DNA of 63,429 bases from Robiginitalea aurantiaca (GCF_030380815.1 NZ_JAUDUY010000013.1:1-63429); one strand, 5' to 3'. Positions 32,750-43,317 are shown, numbered from the stretch's first letter. Numbers and translations: made by a program. The notes: generated from the letters alone by a model not told the origin.

Positions 32750-35149
32750 ATGTTCAGTAATTATATAAAAATAGCCTGGCGGAATCTCTTAAAGAATAAA
32801 GGATACTCCATCATCAATATTGGAGGTCTTGCCCTGGGTATGGCCGTTACCCTGATCATAGGTCTTTGGATCGAAGACGAGCTCACCTACAACGATTATT
32901 TCGAGAATCGGGATACAATCGCACAGGTGTATCAATCTCAGACCTTCAACAATCAAACCGGCACCGGGCCAGCCATACCATTACCCCTGGAACCCGCCCT
33001 TAGGGATGGCTATGGTGACAATTTCAAATATCTGGTTATGTCTTCCTGGACTCAGGATTCTTACCTGCAGTTTGGCGAAACCAATATTTCCCGCCCTGGG
33101 AACTATATGCAGCGTGAAGCCCCATTGCTACTTAATTTGAATATCCTTAAAGGAGACCGGGATGGCCTGCGTGAACTCAATTCCATAATGCTATCGGAAT
33201 CCACCTCAGACGCTCTTTTTGGGCAGGTGGACCCCATTGGCAAGACGATTCGGCTCAGCAACGAAATTGACCTGATGGTTACCGCGGTATATGAGGACAT
33301 CCCTACCAACAACAGTTTTGACGACACAGAGTATATCATTCCATGGGATAAATACGTTTCCAGCAGGGATTGGATAAAGAATTCCCTGGACAACTGGGGA
33401 AACAACTCCTTTCAGATGTTTGTGCAACTGGCGGAGAACACCACTTTTGAAGGCGTAACTGACGCCATTATCGATGTAAAGAAAAATAGCGATGCAGATG
33501 TGGAAGAATACAACCCGCGCATCTTTCTTTTGCCTATGGAGGACTGGCATTTGCGTTCCAATTTTGATAATGGGATTCAAACAGGGGGGCGTATAAAATA
33601 CGTCTGGCTCTTTGGTTTTATCGGGGCTTTCGTCCTGCTTTTGGCCTGTATTAATTTTATGAATCTCAGTACGGCGCGTTCCGAGAAAAGGGCAAAAGAA
33701 GTAGGGATTCGCAAATCCATCGGATCCCAAAGAGGACAACTGATTTATCAGTTTTTGAGCGAGTCGTTCCTCGTGGTCCTTTTTGCATACGTCATCGCTG
33801 TTGCCATTGTACTCTTATGCCTGAACGGCTTTAACGACCTGGCGCGCAAGGAAATCTTGTTTCCCTGGACCAATGTGACCTTTTGGTTGATTTCAGCCGG
33901 TTTTGTAATATTCACGGCCCTTCTCGCTGGAAGTTATCCAGCACTATACCTGTCGTCTTTCCGTCCCGTGGACGTTCTTAAGGGCACCTTTAAGGCTGGA
34001 AGGTATGCGGGCCTCCCCAGGAAAATCCTGGTCGTCGTTCAGTTTACCGTTTCCGTCGCTTTTATTATCGGGACCGTAATCGTCATGCAACAGATTAACT
34101 ATGCGAAGAACCGACCTGTTGGCTATGACAAAGAGGGCCTGGTTCAGGTGCCTACCATGAGTCAGGACTTCAGCGGGAAATACGACCTGATGCGCGATCA
34201 ATTTCTGGCCTCGGGAGCCGTGATAGAAATGTCGGCCTCGAGTAGTCCCACGACCCGTATATGGTCCAATCGCAGCGGTTTCACCTGGGAAGGGAAACCG
34301 GAGGGCTTTCAGGAAGATCTCGCCTGGACAGAAGTAACCCCGGAATACGCAAAATCCCTCAACCTGAAAATTGTGGAAGGACGGGATTTTTCCCGCGACT
34401 TTGCGTCGGATTCCCTCGGGGTGCTCATCAACGAAACGGCCAAAAAATATCTGGGGATGGAAAACCCCGTTGGGAAGTTCTTAAAAGACACGGATGAAGA
34501 AGATCCTGCGCCACCCATGAAGATTATTGGGGTGGTAGAGGATATGATTGCACAGTCTCCCTATGAGCCTGTTAAACAGGGGGTTTATGTCTTTGACCGC
34601 TTTGACAATTCCAGTTATTACAACCTGAGGTTAAATCCGGATAAAAGCGCAACGGAGAATATAGCTACGATCGAAAGGGTCTTTAAATCTCAATTCCCGG
34701 ACCTGCCCTTTCAATATGACTTTGTCGATGAACAATATGGACAAAAATTTGCCTCGGAAGAGCGCATTGGAACGCTTTCAGGGATCTTTACGGCCCTGGC
34801 GATCCTGATCAGTTGTTTGGGACTTTTTGGCCTAACCTCATTTGTCGCTGAGCAGCGAACTAAAGAAATTGGGGTTCGCAAAGTTCTTGGGGCCTCTGTA
34901 TTTAATGTGTGGAACATGCTGTCCAAAGATTTTTTAAAGCTCGTTATCATCTCTTGTTTTATTGCTGTGCCTATAGCTTACTATATCATGAATGGGTGGC
35001 TTCAGGAATACCCCTACCGGATTATATTGAAATGGTGGATTTTTGCCCTGGCCATGCTGGGTGCCATGGGTGTTACGGTACTCACCGTGAGTTTCCAGGC
35101 GATTAAAGCGGCGAGACAGAACCCGGTCAAGAGTTTACGCACAGAGTAG
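32750..35149 (+). CDS. FtsX/MacB-type ABC transporter permease (first)
   Basis: The 799-residue permease opens with MFSNYIKIAWRNLLKNKGYS, the standard start of this family in Bacteroidetes, and a first membrane helix (about 20-42). A MacB periplasmic core domain (about 50-245) and an FtsX helix bundle (about 285-430, with EVGIRKSIGSQRGQLIYQFL at about 322-341) follow. A second periplasmic core and FtsX bundle lie at about 670-790 (FGLTSFVAEQRTKEIGVRKV). The duplicated core is normal for this long subfamily. It probably moves a lipophilic or peptide substrate from the periplasm to the TolC channel in mechanotransmission mode. Confidence 0.9.
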   Translation: MFSNYIKIAWRNLLKNKGYSIINIGGLALGMAVTLIIGLWIEDELTYNDYFENRDTIAQVYQSQTFNNQTGTGPAIPLPLEPALRDGYGDNFKYLVMSSWTQDSYLQFGETNISRPGNYMQREAPLLLNLNILKGDRDGLRELNSIMLSESTSDALFGQVDPIGKTIRLSNEIDLMVTAVYEDIPTNNSFDDTEYIIPWDKYVSSRDWIKNSLDNWGNNSFQMFVQLAENTTFEGVTDAIIDVKKNSDADVEEYNPRIFLLPMEDWHLRSNFDNGIQTGGRIKYVWLFGFIGAFVLLLACINFMNLSTARSEKRAKEVGIRKSIGSQRGQLIYQFLSESFLVVLFAYVIAVAIVLLCLNGFNDLARKEILFPWTNVTFWLISAGFVIFTALLAGSYPALYLSSFRPVDVLKGTFKAGRYAGLPRKILVVVQFTVSVAFIIGTVIVMQQINYAKNRPVGYDKEGLVQVPTMSQDFSGKYDLMRDQFLASGAVIEMSASSSPTTRIWSNRSGFTWEGKPEGFQEDLAWTEVTPEYAKSLNLKIVEGRDFSRDFASDSLGVLINETAKKYLGMENPVGKFLKDTDEEDPAPPMKIIGVVEDMIAQSPYEPVKQGVYVFDRFDNSSYYNLRLNPDKSATENIATIERVFKSQFPDLPFQYDFVDEQYGQKFASEERIGTLSGIFTALAILISCLGLFGLTSFVAEQRTKEIGVRKVLGASVFNVWNMLSKDFLKLVIISCFIAVPIAYYIMNGWLQEYPYRIILKWWIFALAMLGAMGVTVLTVSFQAIKAARQNPVKSLRTE

Positions 35150-35165
35150 ATAACGCGGAGAACCT

Positions 35166-37592
35166 ATGTATACACTATTTCTTAAGATCGCTGCGCGGTA
35201 TCTGCTTAAAAACAAGCTCTATTCTTTTATCAACATCTTTGGCCTGGCCATTGGGATTGCTTCGTTTATCCTGATCCTGCTCTATGTAAACAAGGAAAAG
35301 AGCTACGATAAATTCCCGGGCTCGGAGAATGTATACCGAACCTATATGGACTATGAAGAAGGAAATACCTTCGTTCCCGGGGATGCCATGACCTACAACC
35401 TTTCCGGACCCACCCTGAAGAAAGTGTTTCCGGAAGTCGAAGAGTATGTAAGGTTGTACTATTTTGAAAAACTGACCTTCAAGGTTGGAGACCGAATCTT
35501 AGAGCAACCCCTGGGATCCCTCGCAGATCCTTCCTATTTCACAATTTTTAATTATCCATTGCTCCAGGGCGATAAGAATACGGTCCTGGAGCAACCTTAT
35601 TCCATCGTGCTTTCCCGTTCTTTTGCCCGAAAACTTTTTGGGGATGAGAACCCAATGAAACGCACGCTCTCCGCCTATTGGGACGGACATGAAGCCCTGC
35701 TTACCGTCACCGGGGTTATGGAGGACATCCCTGAGACCGCCCATTACAGGAATTCTTACCTGATTTCCTATGAGACGGAAAAGACATGGACAGATTGGGG
35801 GCCACAGGCACATGAGCTCAACTGGAATATGAATAATTACTATACCTATCTCAGACTCACTCCAGGTACGGACGCGGATCTATTAAGGGAAAAAATAATC
35901 GCCAGTGATATAGAGGAAGACGAGCAGGAAAGGCACAATATTGAGGCGATTGAAGACATACACCTCTATTCCAACAAACCCTATGAAGTATCGGTTAACG
36001 GGAGTGCCACGCGAATAAAATTCCTTTCTGCGATTGCCTTTATTATTCTTATCCTTTCCTGGCTCAATTACATCAATTTGTCGGCTACCAAGTCCCTGGA
36101 GCGGGCTAAGGAAACGGGTATCAGGAAGGTGGCCGGGGCAAAGAAATCCCAGTTAATACTACAGTCTTTGGTGGAGTCTTTTCTTCTCAATATCATCGCT
36201 ACAGGACTGGCCTTAATACTTGTTTTTCTGTTATTGCCTGTTTTTGAAGATATCACCTCCAAAGAGCTCAGCATTCGTCCTGAAGACTTCAAAGGATTTT
36301 TACCCTACTTTGGCTTTATCCTTGGCGGGATGGTCATTGCGGGTATTTATCCCGCAATGCTGATCAGTCGGTACGCACCTATAAAGGCGCTTAAAGGGAA
36401 AATAAGTACATCCGCCCAGGGTCTGAACATTCGTAAGGCACTGATCATCACGCAATTCCTTGCGACTATTGTATTGCTTACCGGAACCATAGTGGTTACC
36501 AAGCAGATCAATTTTATGGAGCGCCAGCCTATCGGCACCAATGTGGATCAGGTGATTGCACTCAGCGGAGCAGTCGTGACCTCCAAACCGGATTCGCTCA
36601 TCCGAAATGATTTCCGGATTCTGCAGGATGAATTACAGGACCTGTCTTTTATTCAAATGGTTTCAGCTTCCCAAACCTATCCGGGAGACAGTTTTGATAA
36701 CCTTTCGTCCACAATGGGGTTTGAATTGCCCAACGGTGAGCGCATAGACAAAAAAGTGTTCTATACCTACTACGCACAACCCGGCTATTTTGAATTGATG
36801 GATATCGAATTTGCCGAAGGGGGCACTTTCCTTCCCTCCTCGGACTGGACGGGAAATCAAGTTGTTGTCAATGAAACCTTCTTAAAGCAAATGGGGATTG
36901 CCTCCCCTTCTGAAATCCTGAATCAGACCCTTAAATTCTGGGGTAATAACGAGTGGCGCGTGGCTGGTGTTATCAAAGATTACTACCATTTTGGACTAAA
37001 AAGCCCCTTGTTGCCCATGGTCATCCGCTACCATAACCAGGTGGATAACCTCCTGATCCGGGTAGATGCTTCAACCACTTCGACCGCAGGATTTGAAGCG
37101 GCGATTGGTCAGATAAAATCGAAGTGGAAAGCGGTGTTCCCCCAGAGTACGTTTAACTACACTTTTTTGGATGAAAAATTCGAAGCCCAATACAAAGGGG
37201 ACAAGGCTTTCGGGCAGGTATTTCAAGTCTTTACACTCCTCGCAATTTTTATTGCATCCATGGGGCTCTTTGGATTGACATCATACACGGTCGTTCAGCG
37301 CAAAAAGGAAATTGGAATCCGGAAAGTAAATGGGGCAACCATTACCCAGGTACTCACCCTTTTGAACAAGGACTTTGTGAAATGGATAGCCCTGGCTTTT
37401 ATTATTGCCGTACCTGTTTCCTGGTATGTGATGAACCAATGGCTGGAAGGCTTTGCCTACCGCACAGCCCTTAGCTGGTGGATTTTTGCCCTTGCCGGGA
37501 TTACAGCCTTACTCATAGCCCTGCTTACCGTGAGCTGGCAGAGTTTCAGAGCCGCGATCGCAAACCCCGTAGAATCGATCCGTGATGAATAA
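35166..37592 (+). CDS. FtsX/MacB-type ABC transporter permease (second)
   Basis: This 808-residue paralogue of the preceding gene starts 16 bp after it. It opens with MYTLFLKIAARYLLKNKLYS and has the same order: helix, MacB core (about 45-260), FtsX bundle with TGIRKVAGAKKSQLILQSLV (about 316-335), second core, and a last bundle with TSYTVVQRKKEIGIRKVNGA (about 702-721). Two different permeases behind one ATPase suggests they form a heterodimer or share the ATPase. It is the last exporter gene before a gap with a likely promoter for the next lipoprotein gene. Confidence 0.9.
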   Translation: MYTLFLKIAARYLLKNKLYSFINIFGLAIGIASFILILLYVNKEKSYDKFPGSENVYRTYMDYEEGNTFVPGDAMTYNLSGPTLKKVFPEVEEYVRLYYFEKLTFKVGDRILEQPLGSLADPSYFTIFNYPLLQGDKNTVLEQPYSIVLSRSFARKLFGDENPMKRTLSAYWDGHEALLTVTGVMEDIPETAHYRNSYLISYETEKTWTDWGPQAHELNWNMNNYYTYLRLTPGTDADLLREKIIASDIEEDEQERHNIEAIEDIHLYSNKPYEVSVNGSATRIKFLSAIAFIILILSWLNYINLSATKSLERAKETGIRKVAGAKKSQLILQSLVESFLLNIIATGLALILVFLLLPVFEDITSKELSIRPEDFKGFLPYFGFILGGMVIAGIYPAMLISRYAPIKALKGKISTSAQGLNIRKALIITQFLATIVLLTGTIVVTKQINFMERQPIGTNVDQVIALSGAVVTSKPDSLIRNDFRILQDELQDLSFIQMVSASQTYPGDSFDNLSSTMGFELPNGERIDKKVFYTYYAQPGYFELMDIEFAEGGTFLPSSDWTGNQVVVNETFLKQMGIASPSEILNQTLKFWGNNEWRVAGVIKDYYHFGLKSPLLPMVIRYHNQVDNLLIRVDASTTSTAGFEAAIGQIKSKWKAVFPQSTFNYTFLDEKFEAQYKGDKAFGQVFQVFTLLAIFIASMGLFGLTSYTVVQRKKEIGIRKVNGATITQVLTLLNKDFVKWIALAFIIAVPVSWYVMNQWLEGFAYRTALSWWIFALAGITALLIALLTVSWQSFRAAIANPVESIRDE

Positions 37593-37602
37593 GTGAATGC
37601 AC

Positions 37603-37631
37603 TTGGAAATTAACTTTATTGCGTATTTTTA
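37603..37631 (+). promoter_or_regulatory. Bacteroidetes-type promoter candidate
   Basis: TTGG at 37603-37606 and TATTTTTA at 37624-37631 are 17 bp apart, close to the TTG-N17-TAnnTTTG layout of Bacteroidetes housekeeping promoters, although the last base of the -7 box differs. The start codon of the lipoprotein gene is 27 bp downstream. Confidence 0.4.
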
Positions 37632-37658
37632 GGCACAGAAAATTAAAAATACTAATAG

Positions 37659-38351
37659 ATGATTAAAAAGCATTTCGTTATGGTATTTGGCGCTCTGGCG
37701 CTAATCACATCCTGTAAAGAGGATAAAAAAGAGACCCCCTCAGAGGAAAAAGTTGTGGTCGAAGAACAGCCCATGGCTGATGTCACGAGTATCGAGGCCG
37801 ATGTCATCCTTGTGAATGAACATCATTTTGACAAAGTCCCAATCACCTCACACGGGCGGAAAATTATTGAAGGGGGTGAAGTTTCCCTGGACGACGAACC
37901 GAAGGATGTCAAGGTCCATACGGCTGAGCAGATGCATACCGTACTTATTGAAAATGAATATGAACCCCAGGAATTGGAGGTCACTCAGGCTGTCATTACG
38001 CTCGATGAAACGGAAACATTTGTAGCCTATAACAAGAAGAACGAAGAGATTGGAATGCTGCAGGTAGTTACGGATGCCAACGGTGAAATCAGCAAAATTG
38101 CGTTTGCAGATAAAAACCACAGAGACACTTACGACGTCCAAAATGGTATGACGGCAAAGGAGGCGAAGCAACTAAGACGGAGGCTAAAGCACGTCAAGCG
38201 TAAAACGGATCACTACCTCTACGATGATCAGTCTAACATCATGTACCTTCTCGATATTCAGGACGACATGGGAAATGAAATTACCGCTGCAGAAATTGAT
38301 AAAGCAGAAATACGGGCAATTATCTGGGAGAAGAAGAATAAATCCGAATAG
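37659..38351 (+). CDS. Lipoprotein of unknown function
   Basis: The 230-residue protein has a lipoprotein signal peptide (MIKKHFVMVFGALALITSC, Cys at about 19) and a Glu/Lys-rich spacer. The mature part is acidic, with a possible small beta domain (ITLDETETFVAYNKKNEEIG, about 109-128) and a long basic helix (about 168-185). No family is recognised. It stands alone between a promoter candidate and a strong terminator, so it is monocistronic. It is likely an outer- or inner-membrane lipoprotein with a periplasmic body. Confidence 0.6.
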   Translation: MIKKHFVMVFGALALITSCKEDKKETPSEEKVVVEEQPMADVTSIEADVILVNEHHFDKVPITSHGRKIIEGGEVSLDDEPKDVKVHTAEQMHTVLIENEYEPQELEVTQAVITLDETETFVAYNKKNEEIGMLQVVTDANGEISKIAFADKNHRDTYDVQNGMTAKEAKQLRRRLKHVKRKTDHYLYDDQSNIMYLLDIQDDMGNEITAAEIDKAEIRAIIWEKKNKSE

Positions 38352-38384
38352 TACAAGCGCGTAAACCGATAAGTTTTCATGTGA

Positions 38385-38414
38385 AAAGAGCTGTGTAATC
38401 ACAGCTCTTTTTTT
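38385..38414 (+). terminator. Rho-independent terminator
   Basis: AAAGAGCTGTG, a TAAT loop and CACAGCTCTTT form a perfect 11-bp stem followed by TTTT. It ends the lipoprotein transcript and isolates the next block. Confidence 0.92.
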
Positions 38415-38537
38415 CTGGAATTCATCGGCAGCTGAAGTTCTCTTTAGGACAAAATCAAGGTCTTTTTGGATACTGCCTTCCGATGCAATTCAGCACAAGA
38501 AAGCAATGCGACCAGAGCATAAGTCGTGTCCCATCGG

Positions 38538-38569
38538 GTGGCGACATACCGCGAATAGCGAAATTTCTC
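38538..38569 (+). promoter_or_regulatory. 32-bp conserved upstream box, copy 1
   Basis: GTGGCGACATACCGC, then GAATA, then GCGAAATTTCTC. It aligns without gaps to the boxes at 44231-44262 and 52052-52083, with about 24 of 32 bases identical to the latter. It ends 101 bp upstream of the TGGCATG promoter-like element at 38671. The arrangement suggests an activator site; the protein that binds it is unknown. The intervening DNA is AT-rich. Confidence 0.5.
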
Positions 38570-38670
38570 ATAACTTGTGGAGCAGGGTCGCAGTGCTCGA
38601 GCCATCACATATTTTTTTGAGTATTTGAAATTTAATAACTTAAATATATTCCATTTGGCAGAAGAACCTT

Positions 38671-38686
38671 TGGCATGGAATTAGGC
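38671..38686 (+). promoter_or_regulatory. TGGCATG-N4-TAGG promoter-like element, copy 1
   Basis: TGGCATG, GAAT, TAGGC. The GG-N10-GG spacing equals that of a sigma-54 promoter (GG-N10-GC), but the second dinucleotide is GG. It shares TGGCATGGAA with the copy at 52181. It precedes the beta-barrel gene with a long leader (about 200 nt to the preferred ATG). Confidence 0.45.
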
Positions 38687-38898
38687 TTACGCACATTAAA
38701 TCAGAATGTCATTGGCAATTGAGAAAACTTCCTGACTTTAGGTTTATTGCGAATGACGCGATTCCAGGGAGCTGGTTGATGTATGTAGTGGTGTTTTAGA
38801 ATTAGTGATACGGAAAATCTATGTCATTTGGACTGCGAAAGGCAATACGCTCAAGCGGGTCTAAAAGGGGTTCCCGAAACCTGCATCCAGGAAGAAAT

Positions 38899-39828
38899 AT
38901 GAAGCAACCAATTTTCATTCTTTTTCTCTTTTTCCTGATTCTTCCGGGACACCTGTGCACACTTCAAGGTCAGGAGCTGGAGCCGAGAACCCTTACAAAT
39001 CTGCCAAGGGGATTGAATTTTATTGCTGCTGGTTACGCATTTGCCTCTGGAAATACCCTTTTGGATCCTTCCCTGCCGCTTGATGATTTCAATGGAAACA
39101 TTAATACCGTTATACTGGCGTACGCCAGGAGTATCGATTTTATGGGGAAATCGGGAAAAATCGATGCTGTCCTACCCATTGCCGGAGGGGACTATACCGG
39201 AGTTTTTGAGGGGGAGGATTTTACAGATTCCTATACGGGTTTGGGAGATCTACGGGTCAGGGCAGCCATTAACATTACCGGAGCTCCTTCCCTGGACCGG
39301 GAGGAATTCAAAGCATATACTCAGACCCTGGTCAGTGGACTTGCCATCCAGCTCATCATTCCCACCGGTAATTATAAAAAGGAGCAATTGCCGAATCTCG
39401 GATCGAACAGGTTCGTGCTCCGGTTGAATTACGGGGTTTCATATACAATTAATCGATGGGTCCTGGAAGGCCGGGCGGGGGTGTGGTTCTTTAATGAAAA
39501 CCCTGCTTTTTTGGGCGATAACACCCTGCGCCAGAACCCCCTGTGGGTCCTGAAGGGGAGCCTGATTCGCTCACTTAAGAAAGAAGGCATGTGGATGGCG
39601 TTTTCCGTAGGATATGGCTACGGGGCTCAATCGTTCATAAATGGCAACAGCCGAAATGCACTTGTATCCCAGTTAAGACTTGCACTTAATTTTACCCTGC
39701 CCCTGAATCCAAACCATATCCTCAATTTTACGGTGGGTTCGGGCATCCGGTTCAAGCAGGGAAGTGATTTCGATGTGTTTGGCATGTCCTATCGTTTTCG
39801 CTGGGCGGACAAGGTGCGCTCAAAATAG
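38899..39828 (+). CDS. Outer-membrane beta-barrel protein (phenol MetA-degradation-like 'transporter')
   Basis: I start at the ATG at 38899 (MKQPIFILFLFFLILPGH) because it begins the signal peptide; the longer frame adds 26 polar residues without family similarity. The mature part is an all-beta protein with a repeated pattern ending in aromatic residues. LPRGLNFIAAGYAFASGNT near the start and a final FGMSYRFRWAD fit the family annotated as MetA-pathway phenol-degradation transporter-like porins. The true substrate is unknown. It lies after a long leader with the conserved two-part element and about 170 bp before the AsmA gene, so the two may be one unit. Confidence 0.72.
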   Translation: MKQPIFILFLFFLILPGHLCTLQGQELEPRTLTNLPRGLNFIAAGYAFASGNTLLDPSLPLDDFNGNINTVILAYARSIDFMGKSGKIDAVLPIAGGDYTGVFEGEDFTDSYTGLGDLRVRAAINITGAPSLDREEFKAYTQTLVSGLAIQLIIPTGNYKKEQLPNLGSNRFVLRLNYGVSYTINRWVLEGRAGVWFFNENPAFLGDNTLRQNPLWVLKGSLIRSLKKEGMWMAFSVGYGYGAQSFINGNSRNALVSQLRLALNFTLPLNPNHILNFTVGSGIRFKQGSDFDVFGMSYRFRWADKVRSK

Positions 39829-39995
39829 GGGACTTCATTTTTGGTATAAGATTCAAACGCCTACTTTAACCGGGAGTTTTTGAAATGTGATTTATGGGTA
39901 TTGTTTTTTAAGGTATTCCAGCCGGAATCGAACAGAAAGTCACTATTGAAAAGCGGTGGGAGAGTAGGATCCCCAGTAATATCGACCTGTGTAAT

Positions 39996-42900
39996 TTGAA
40001 GAAACGAGGTAGGAAAATAGCAAAGCGTATAGGCATCGGATTGTTGCTGGTTGCATTATTGGGAACAATTCTCGGTTTTATCTACTACGATGATGCCAAA
40101 GATTACCTGATGGCTGAAATAGTAGATTACATCAACGAAACCCAAAACGGCCACCTTGAAATTGATGAAATGGAGCTGGCTATCTTTCATCAACTTCCAG
40201 ATATTTCTGTAAAACTAAGTCAGGTAAAATTCTATGAGCAAAAGGACTCCCTCCGTCCTTTAGATCAACCGCCGATCATTGAAGCCTCGAGGGCCTATCT
40301 TGCATTAGAGCCCTGGGAGCTCATCAGCCATAAAAAGCTGGTCGTAACCGCACTGAGTATGGAGGAAGTTACCCTGGATATAGTCGCCTATGAGGACAAT
40401 AAAACCAATCTTGAAAGGGCACTCTCCAAACCAACCCAAACTGGAAAAGATAAAATTTCAGGAACTGTAGCATCCGAGCGACCACGTAAAAAACAACCTG
40501 CCGGCGATACTGCACCAAACCCTCCACCAGAGAAGAAGGTATCGAAACCGGTGAAAACCGATTATAGTAAGGGGGCTGAGGCTCAAAACCTGGAAATAGC
40601 CTTACAGAACATACATCTGAAAAATGTGCACCTCAAATACAACAATCCACATGAGGCCTATTCATCTGAGATTGCACTGAACTCCCTGGACGGGGCTCTG
40701 GCGCTTACTAAGGAGGGTATTACTGCTGACATGAGTATTGGTTTTGAAATTACCAGGAGCAATCAATATCCCCTGGTAGCAGATTTGGGACCTGCAGATT
40801 TGCTACTGGATTTGGAGTACAATGCGGCCGCCAAAAGTATCACAATCCGAAAGGGAGCATTGAATTATGATGATTTAAGGGTGGCCCTTGAGGGTAGGTA
40901 TGATCATCTCAATGGGAATTATATCGATATGGATTTCGACGCTTCTTCGAATAATGTGGCCCTGTTCTCGAAATTGATTCAGGAGGAGGTGCTTGAGAAA
41001 AATACCGCCTCTATTAAACGGGCGGGTGTGGAATTAAAGGGTAGTATTAAAGGCCGGATGGAAGACCAGGTACCGAACATTAACATCATTTTCGGAATTG
41101 ATGATTTGAATTTCACAGATGTTTCCGGAAAACTAAAATTCAGCAATTTCGGTTTTAGAGGGAATTTTAAATCCGGAGAAGCAGACGATTTTTCGCAGGC
41201 CGAACTCGAGATACAAAATCTCCACGGGCAAACTCCGGGAGGTGCTGTTTCAGGAGATTTTAGCGTACGCAATTTTCAACGTCCACAGCTGAAAAGCACA
41301 CTTGCTGCAAAGCTCAATTTAGAGGGTTATGAGACCATTTTTCACTTACCGGGTATCGATTCGCTATCCGGAAAGGTTAGCCTTCATACGGATTTTGACG
41401 GCGTGCTGAATTTTGAAAAGCAGCATGAGATGGATGACATTGGCAGTTGGTCTTTAGATATGACGGATATTTCATTTTTCCTGATTCCTTCAGGAAGGAA
41501 GGTCCGGCAGCTTTCGGGAACAATCAGGGAAGCCAATAATGAGGTGGTTGTAGATAGCCTGAGCCTGTTTTACGGCCGAAGTGATATAGCTTTCCAGGGT
41601 CAACTCAAAAACCTTTACCATTTCATCTTTAACAAAGAGCAGGGCATTGCGGCGGACATTGAAATATCCTCATCTGAATTTTTCACTTCACACTTAATTG
41701 TCAAACCGAATGCTTCACCTACCATAGACGACCGGATCACAGACCTTGTAATTAAGGCGAAGTTCAGCGGGATGGATAATGAAGATTACGCCTCGTATTT
41801 TCCTTCATTCACGGCCGAATTGGAACAACTCTCATTCGAACTGGACAGCCTCCCCGGGATTGAGAATCTAAAGGCGAACATCGGTTTTAATGAAACTGAA
41901 GCAGGCTATAATTTCCGCATAACGGATGCTGAGGTTCAATTGCCATTGGGGAAGATCGATTTTGCCGGCGATGTTTTACTTCCCAGGGATTTCCGCCGCC
42001 TGGAAACAGATGCGCAGCTCGGCATAGCGGATGTCCCCATAGAATATATAGTAGATCTGGTCAATGACCTGAAAGGCAGCCCGTTGGTGGGATCAAAGAA
42101 TTTGAGCGAAGCAGATATGAAGGTTGTCAACGGAGAACTAAACGTTTCCGGAGTAATGGAACTCCTTCCCTTCGCGGTCAGCGGGGGGGATATCACAGCC
42201 TTGGAAATCGCTGTGAAAATGCCTGACACCTCATTGTACAGTGTTCAAAACCTAAGTCTGAGGATGGACAGCCTTTATTTCAGGCATAATGAGAATAACA
42301 GGGGTGTTGAGGGGATTGAAGTGTCCAAAGGCGAACTCCATTTAGATGCGATTAACGGCCCCGCTTTTTCAAATATCCCATTAGATTTTACCTTCAGTGC
42401 GATTAACGATCAATTGAATGTCGGGTTTTCTACACTCCGGGATAGCGTTATGTTAGATGTCGGTTCCCTCTCGATGGGTATCAACGGTTCACCTTATGAT
42501 TTGGAGGCATCCTACAGGCTTGAGTCTATCGATTTGGCTTCTTTAATCAGGGATTATTCTTCTCAAAAGTTAATCGATGGCAGTATAGACGCCTTTATCG
42601 AATTAAAGGGAACCGGGGCGAACCTCGAAGACCTCACAAGCAGTCTCAAAGGGAATATCAGTATTCAAGGGGATTCCCTGAACCTCTACGGAATTGACCT
42701 TGATGACCTTTTGAGAAAATATAAGCGCAGTCAGACGTTTAACCTGGCAGATATCAGTGCTTTCGTATTGGCCGGCCCTATGGGGGCTGCCGTTACTAAA
42801 GGAGCGGATTTTACCAGATTGCTAAATATTGAATTAAAACCCGATCAGCACACCTTCGTATCTCAGGCTGTTGTGGACTGGAGTATTGATCAGGGGATGG

Positions 42901-43193
42901 TAAGTACCCAGGACGTGGCATTTAGTACACGGGCAAACCGGTTATCATTTCTGGGTAGCCTGGATTTTGTAAGAGATACCATACCCGGGTTTACGGTTTA
43001 CGTTTTGGATAAAAAAGGGTGTAGTCTGATGGAACAACGATTGTATGGCAAATTCGGGGCCATAGAAATGGGAAAACTCAAGATCGCAGAGACCTTGCTC
43101 GGCTCCGTTATCAATTTGGTGGAATCCCTGGTTGGTAAAAAATGTGAAGTCGTTTATTCGGGGCAAGTGGCACATCCGAATGCGAAGTCCTGA
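39996..43193 (+). CDS. AsmA-family envelope protein
   Basis: The only good start is the TTG at 39996, since no in-frame ATG precedes the N-terminal membrane helix (KRIGIGLLLVALLGTILGFIY, about 11-31). The 1065-residue protein has an AsmA-type N-terminal beta segment (about 35-140) and a low-complexity Lys/Pro linker (about 145-190). A long run of beta-sheet repeats and a C-terminal AsmA-like domain (NISIQGDSLNLYGIDLDDLL, about 885-904) follow. The family forms periplasmic grooves thought to carry lipids between membranes or to affect outer-membrane assembly. It is followed by a DUF4421 pseudogene. Confidence 0.85.
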   Translation: MKKRGRKIAKRIGIGLLLVALLGTILGFIYYDDAKDYLMAEIVDYINETQNGHLEIDEMELAIFHQLPDISVKLSQVKFYEQKDSLRPLDQPPIIEASRAYLALEPWELISHKKLVVTALSMEEVTLDIVAYEDNKTNLERALSKPTQTGKDKISGTVASERPRKKQPAGDTAPNPPPEKKVSKPVKTDYSKGAEAQNLEIALQNIHLKNVHLKYNNPHEAYSSEIALNSLDGALALTKEGITADMSIGFEITRSNQYPLVADLGPADLLLDLEYNAAAKSITIRKGALNYDDLRVALEGRYDHLNGNYIDMDFDASSNNVALFSKLIQEEVLEKNTASIKRAGVELKGSIKGRMEDQVPNINIIFGIDDLNFTDVSGKLKFSNFGFRGNFKSGEADDFSQAELEIQNLHGQTPGGAVSGDFSVRNFQRPQLKSTLAAKLNLEGYETIFHLPGIDSLSGKVSLHTDFDGVLNFEKQHEMDDIGSWSLDMTDISFFLIPSGRKVRQLSGTIREANNEVVVDSLSLFYGRSDIAFQGQLKNLYHFIFNKEQGIAADIEISSSEFFTSHLIVKPNASPTIDDRITDLVIKAKFSGMDNEDYASYFPSFTAELEQLSFELDSLPGIENLKANIGFNETEAGYNFRITDAEVQLPLGKIDFAGDVLLPRDFRRLETDAQLGIADVPIEYIVDLVNDLKGSPLVGSKNLSEADMKVVNGELNVSGVMELLPFAVSGGDITALEIAVKMPDTSLYSVQNLSLRMDSLYFRHNENNRGVEGIEVSKGELHLDAINGPAFSNIPLDFTFSAINDQLNVGFSTLRDSVMLDVGSLSMGINGSPYDLEASYRLESIDLASLIRDYSSQKLIDGSIDAFIELKGTGANLEDLTSSLKGNISIQGDSLNLYGIDLDDLLRKYKRSQTFNLADISAFVLAGPMGAAVTKGADFTRLLNIELKPDQHTFVSQAVVDWSIDQGMVSTQDVAFSTRANRLSFLGSLDFVRDTIPGFTVYVLDKKGCSLMEQRLYGKFGAIEMGKLKIAETLLGSVINLVESLVGKKCEVVYSGQVAHPNAKS

Positions 43194-43317
43194 ACCTATT
43201 AATCGAACTAAATTGAGCGACCTAGTGTTTGGAAGTATCTTTTTGTAGAAGTTTTGTAAATTCCTGATGTGCCAGGTAGCAGCGTGCATCGTACTGGGAT
43301 AGCTCCCTCCAAAGCGG

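Noticed and set aside
38654-38672. A second TTGGCA near copy 1 of the promoter-like element
   Set aside because: It lacks the second dinucleotide at the right spacing.
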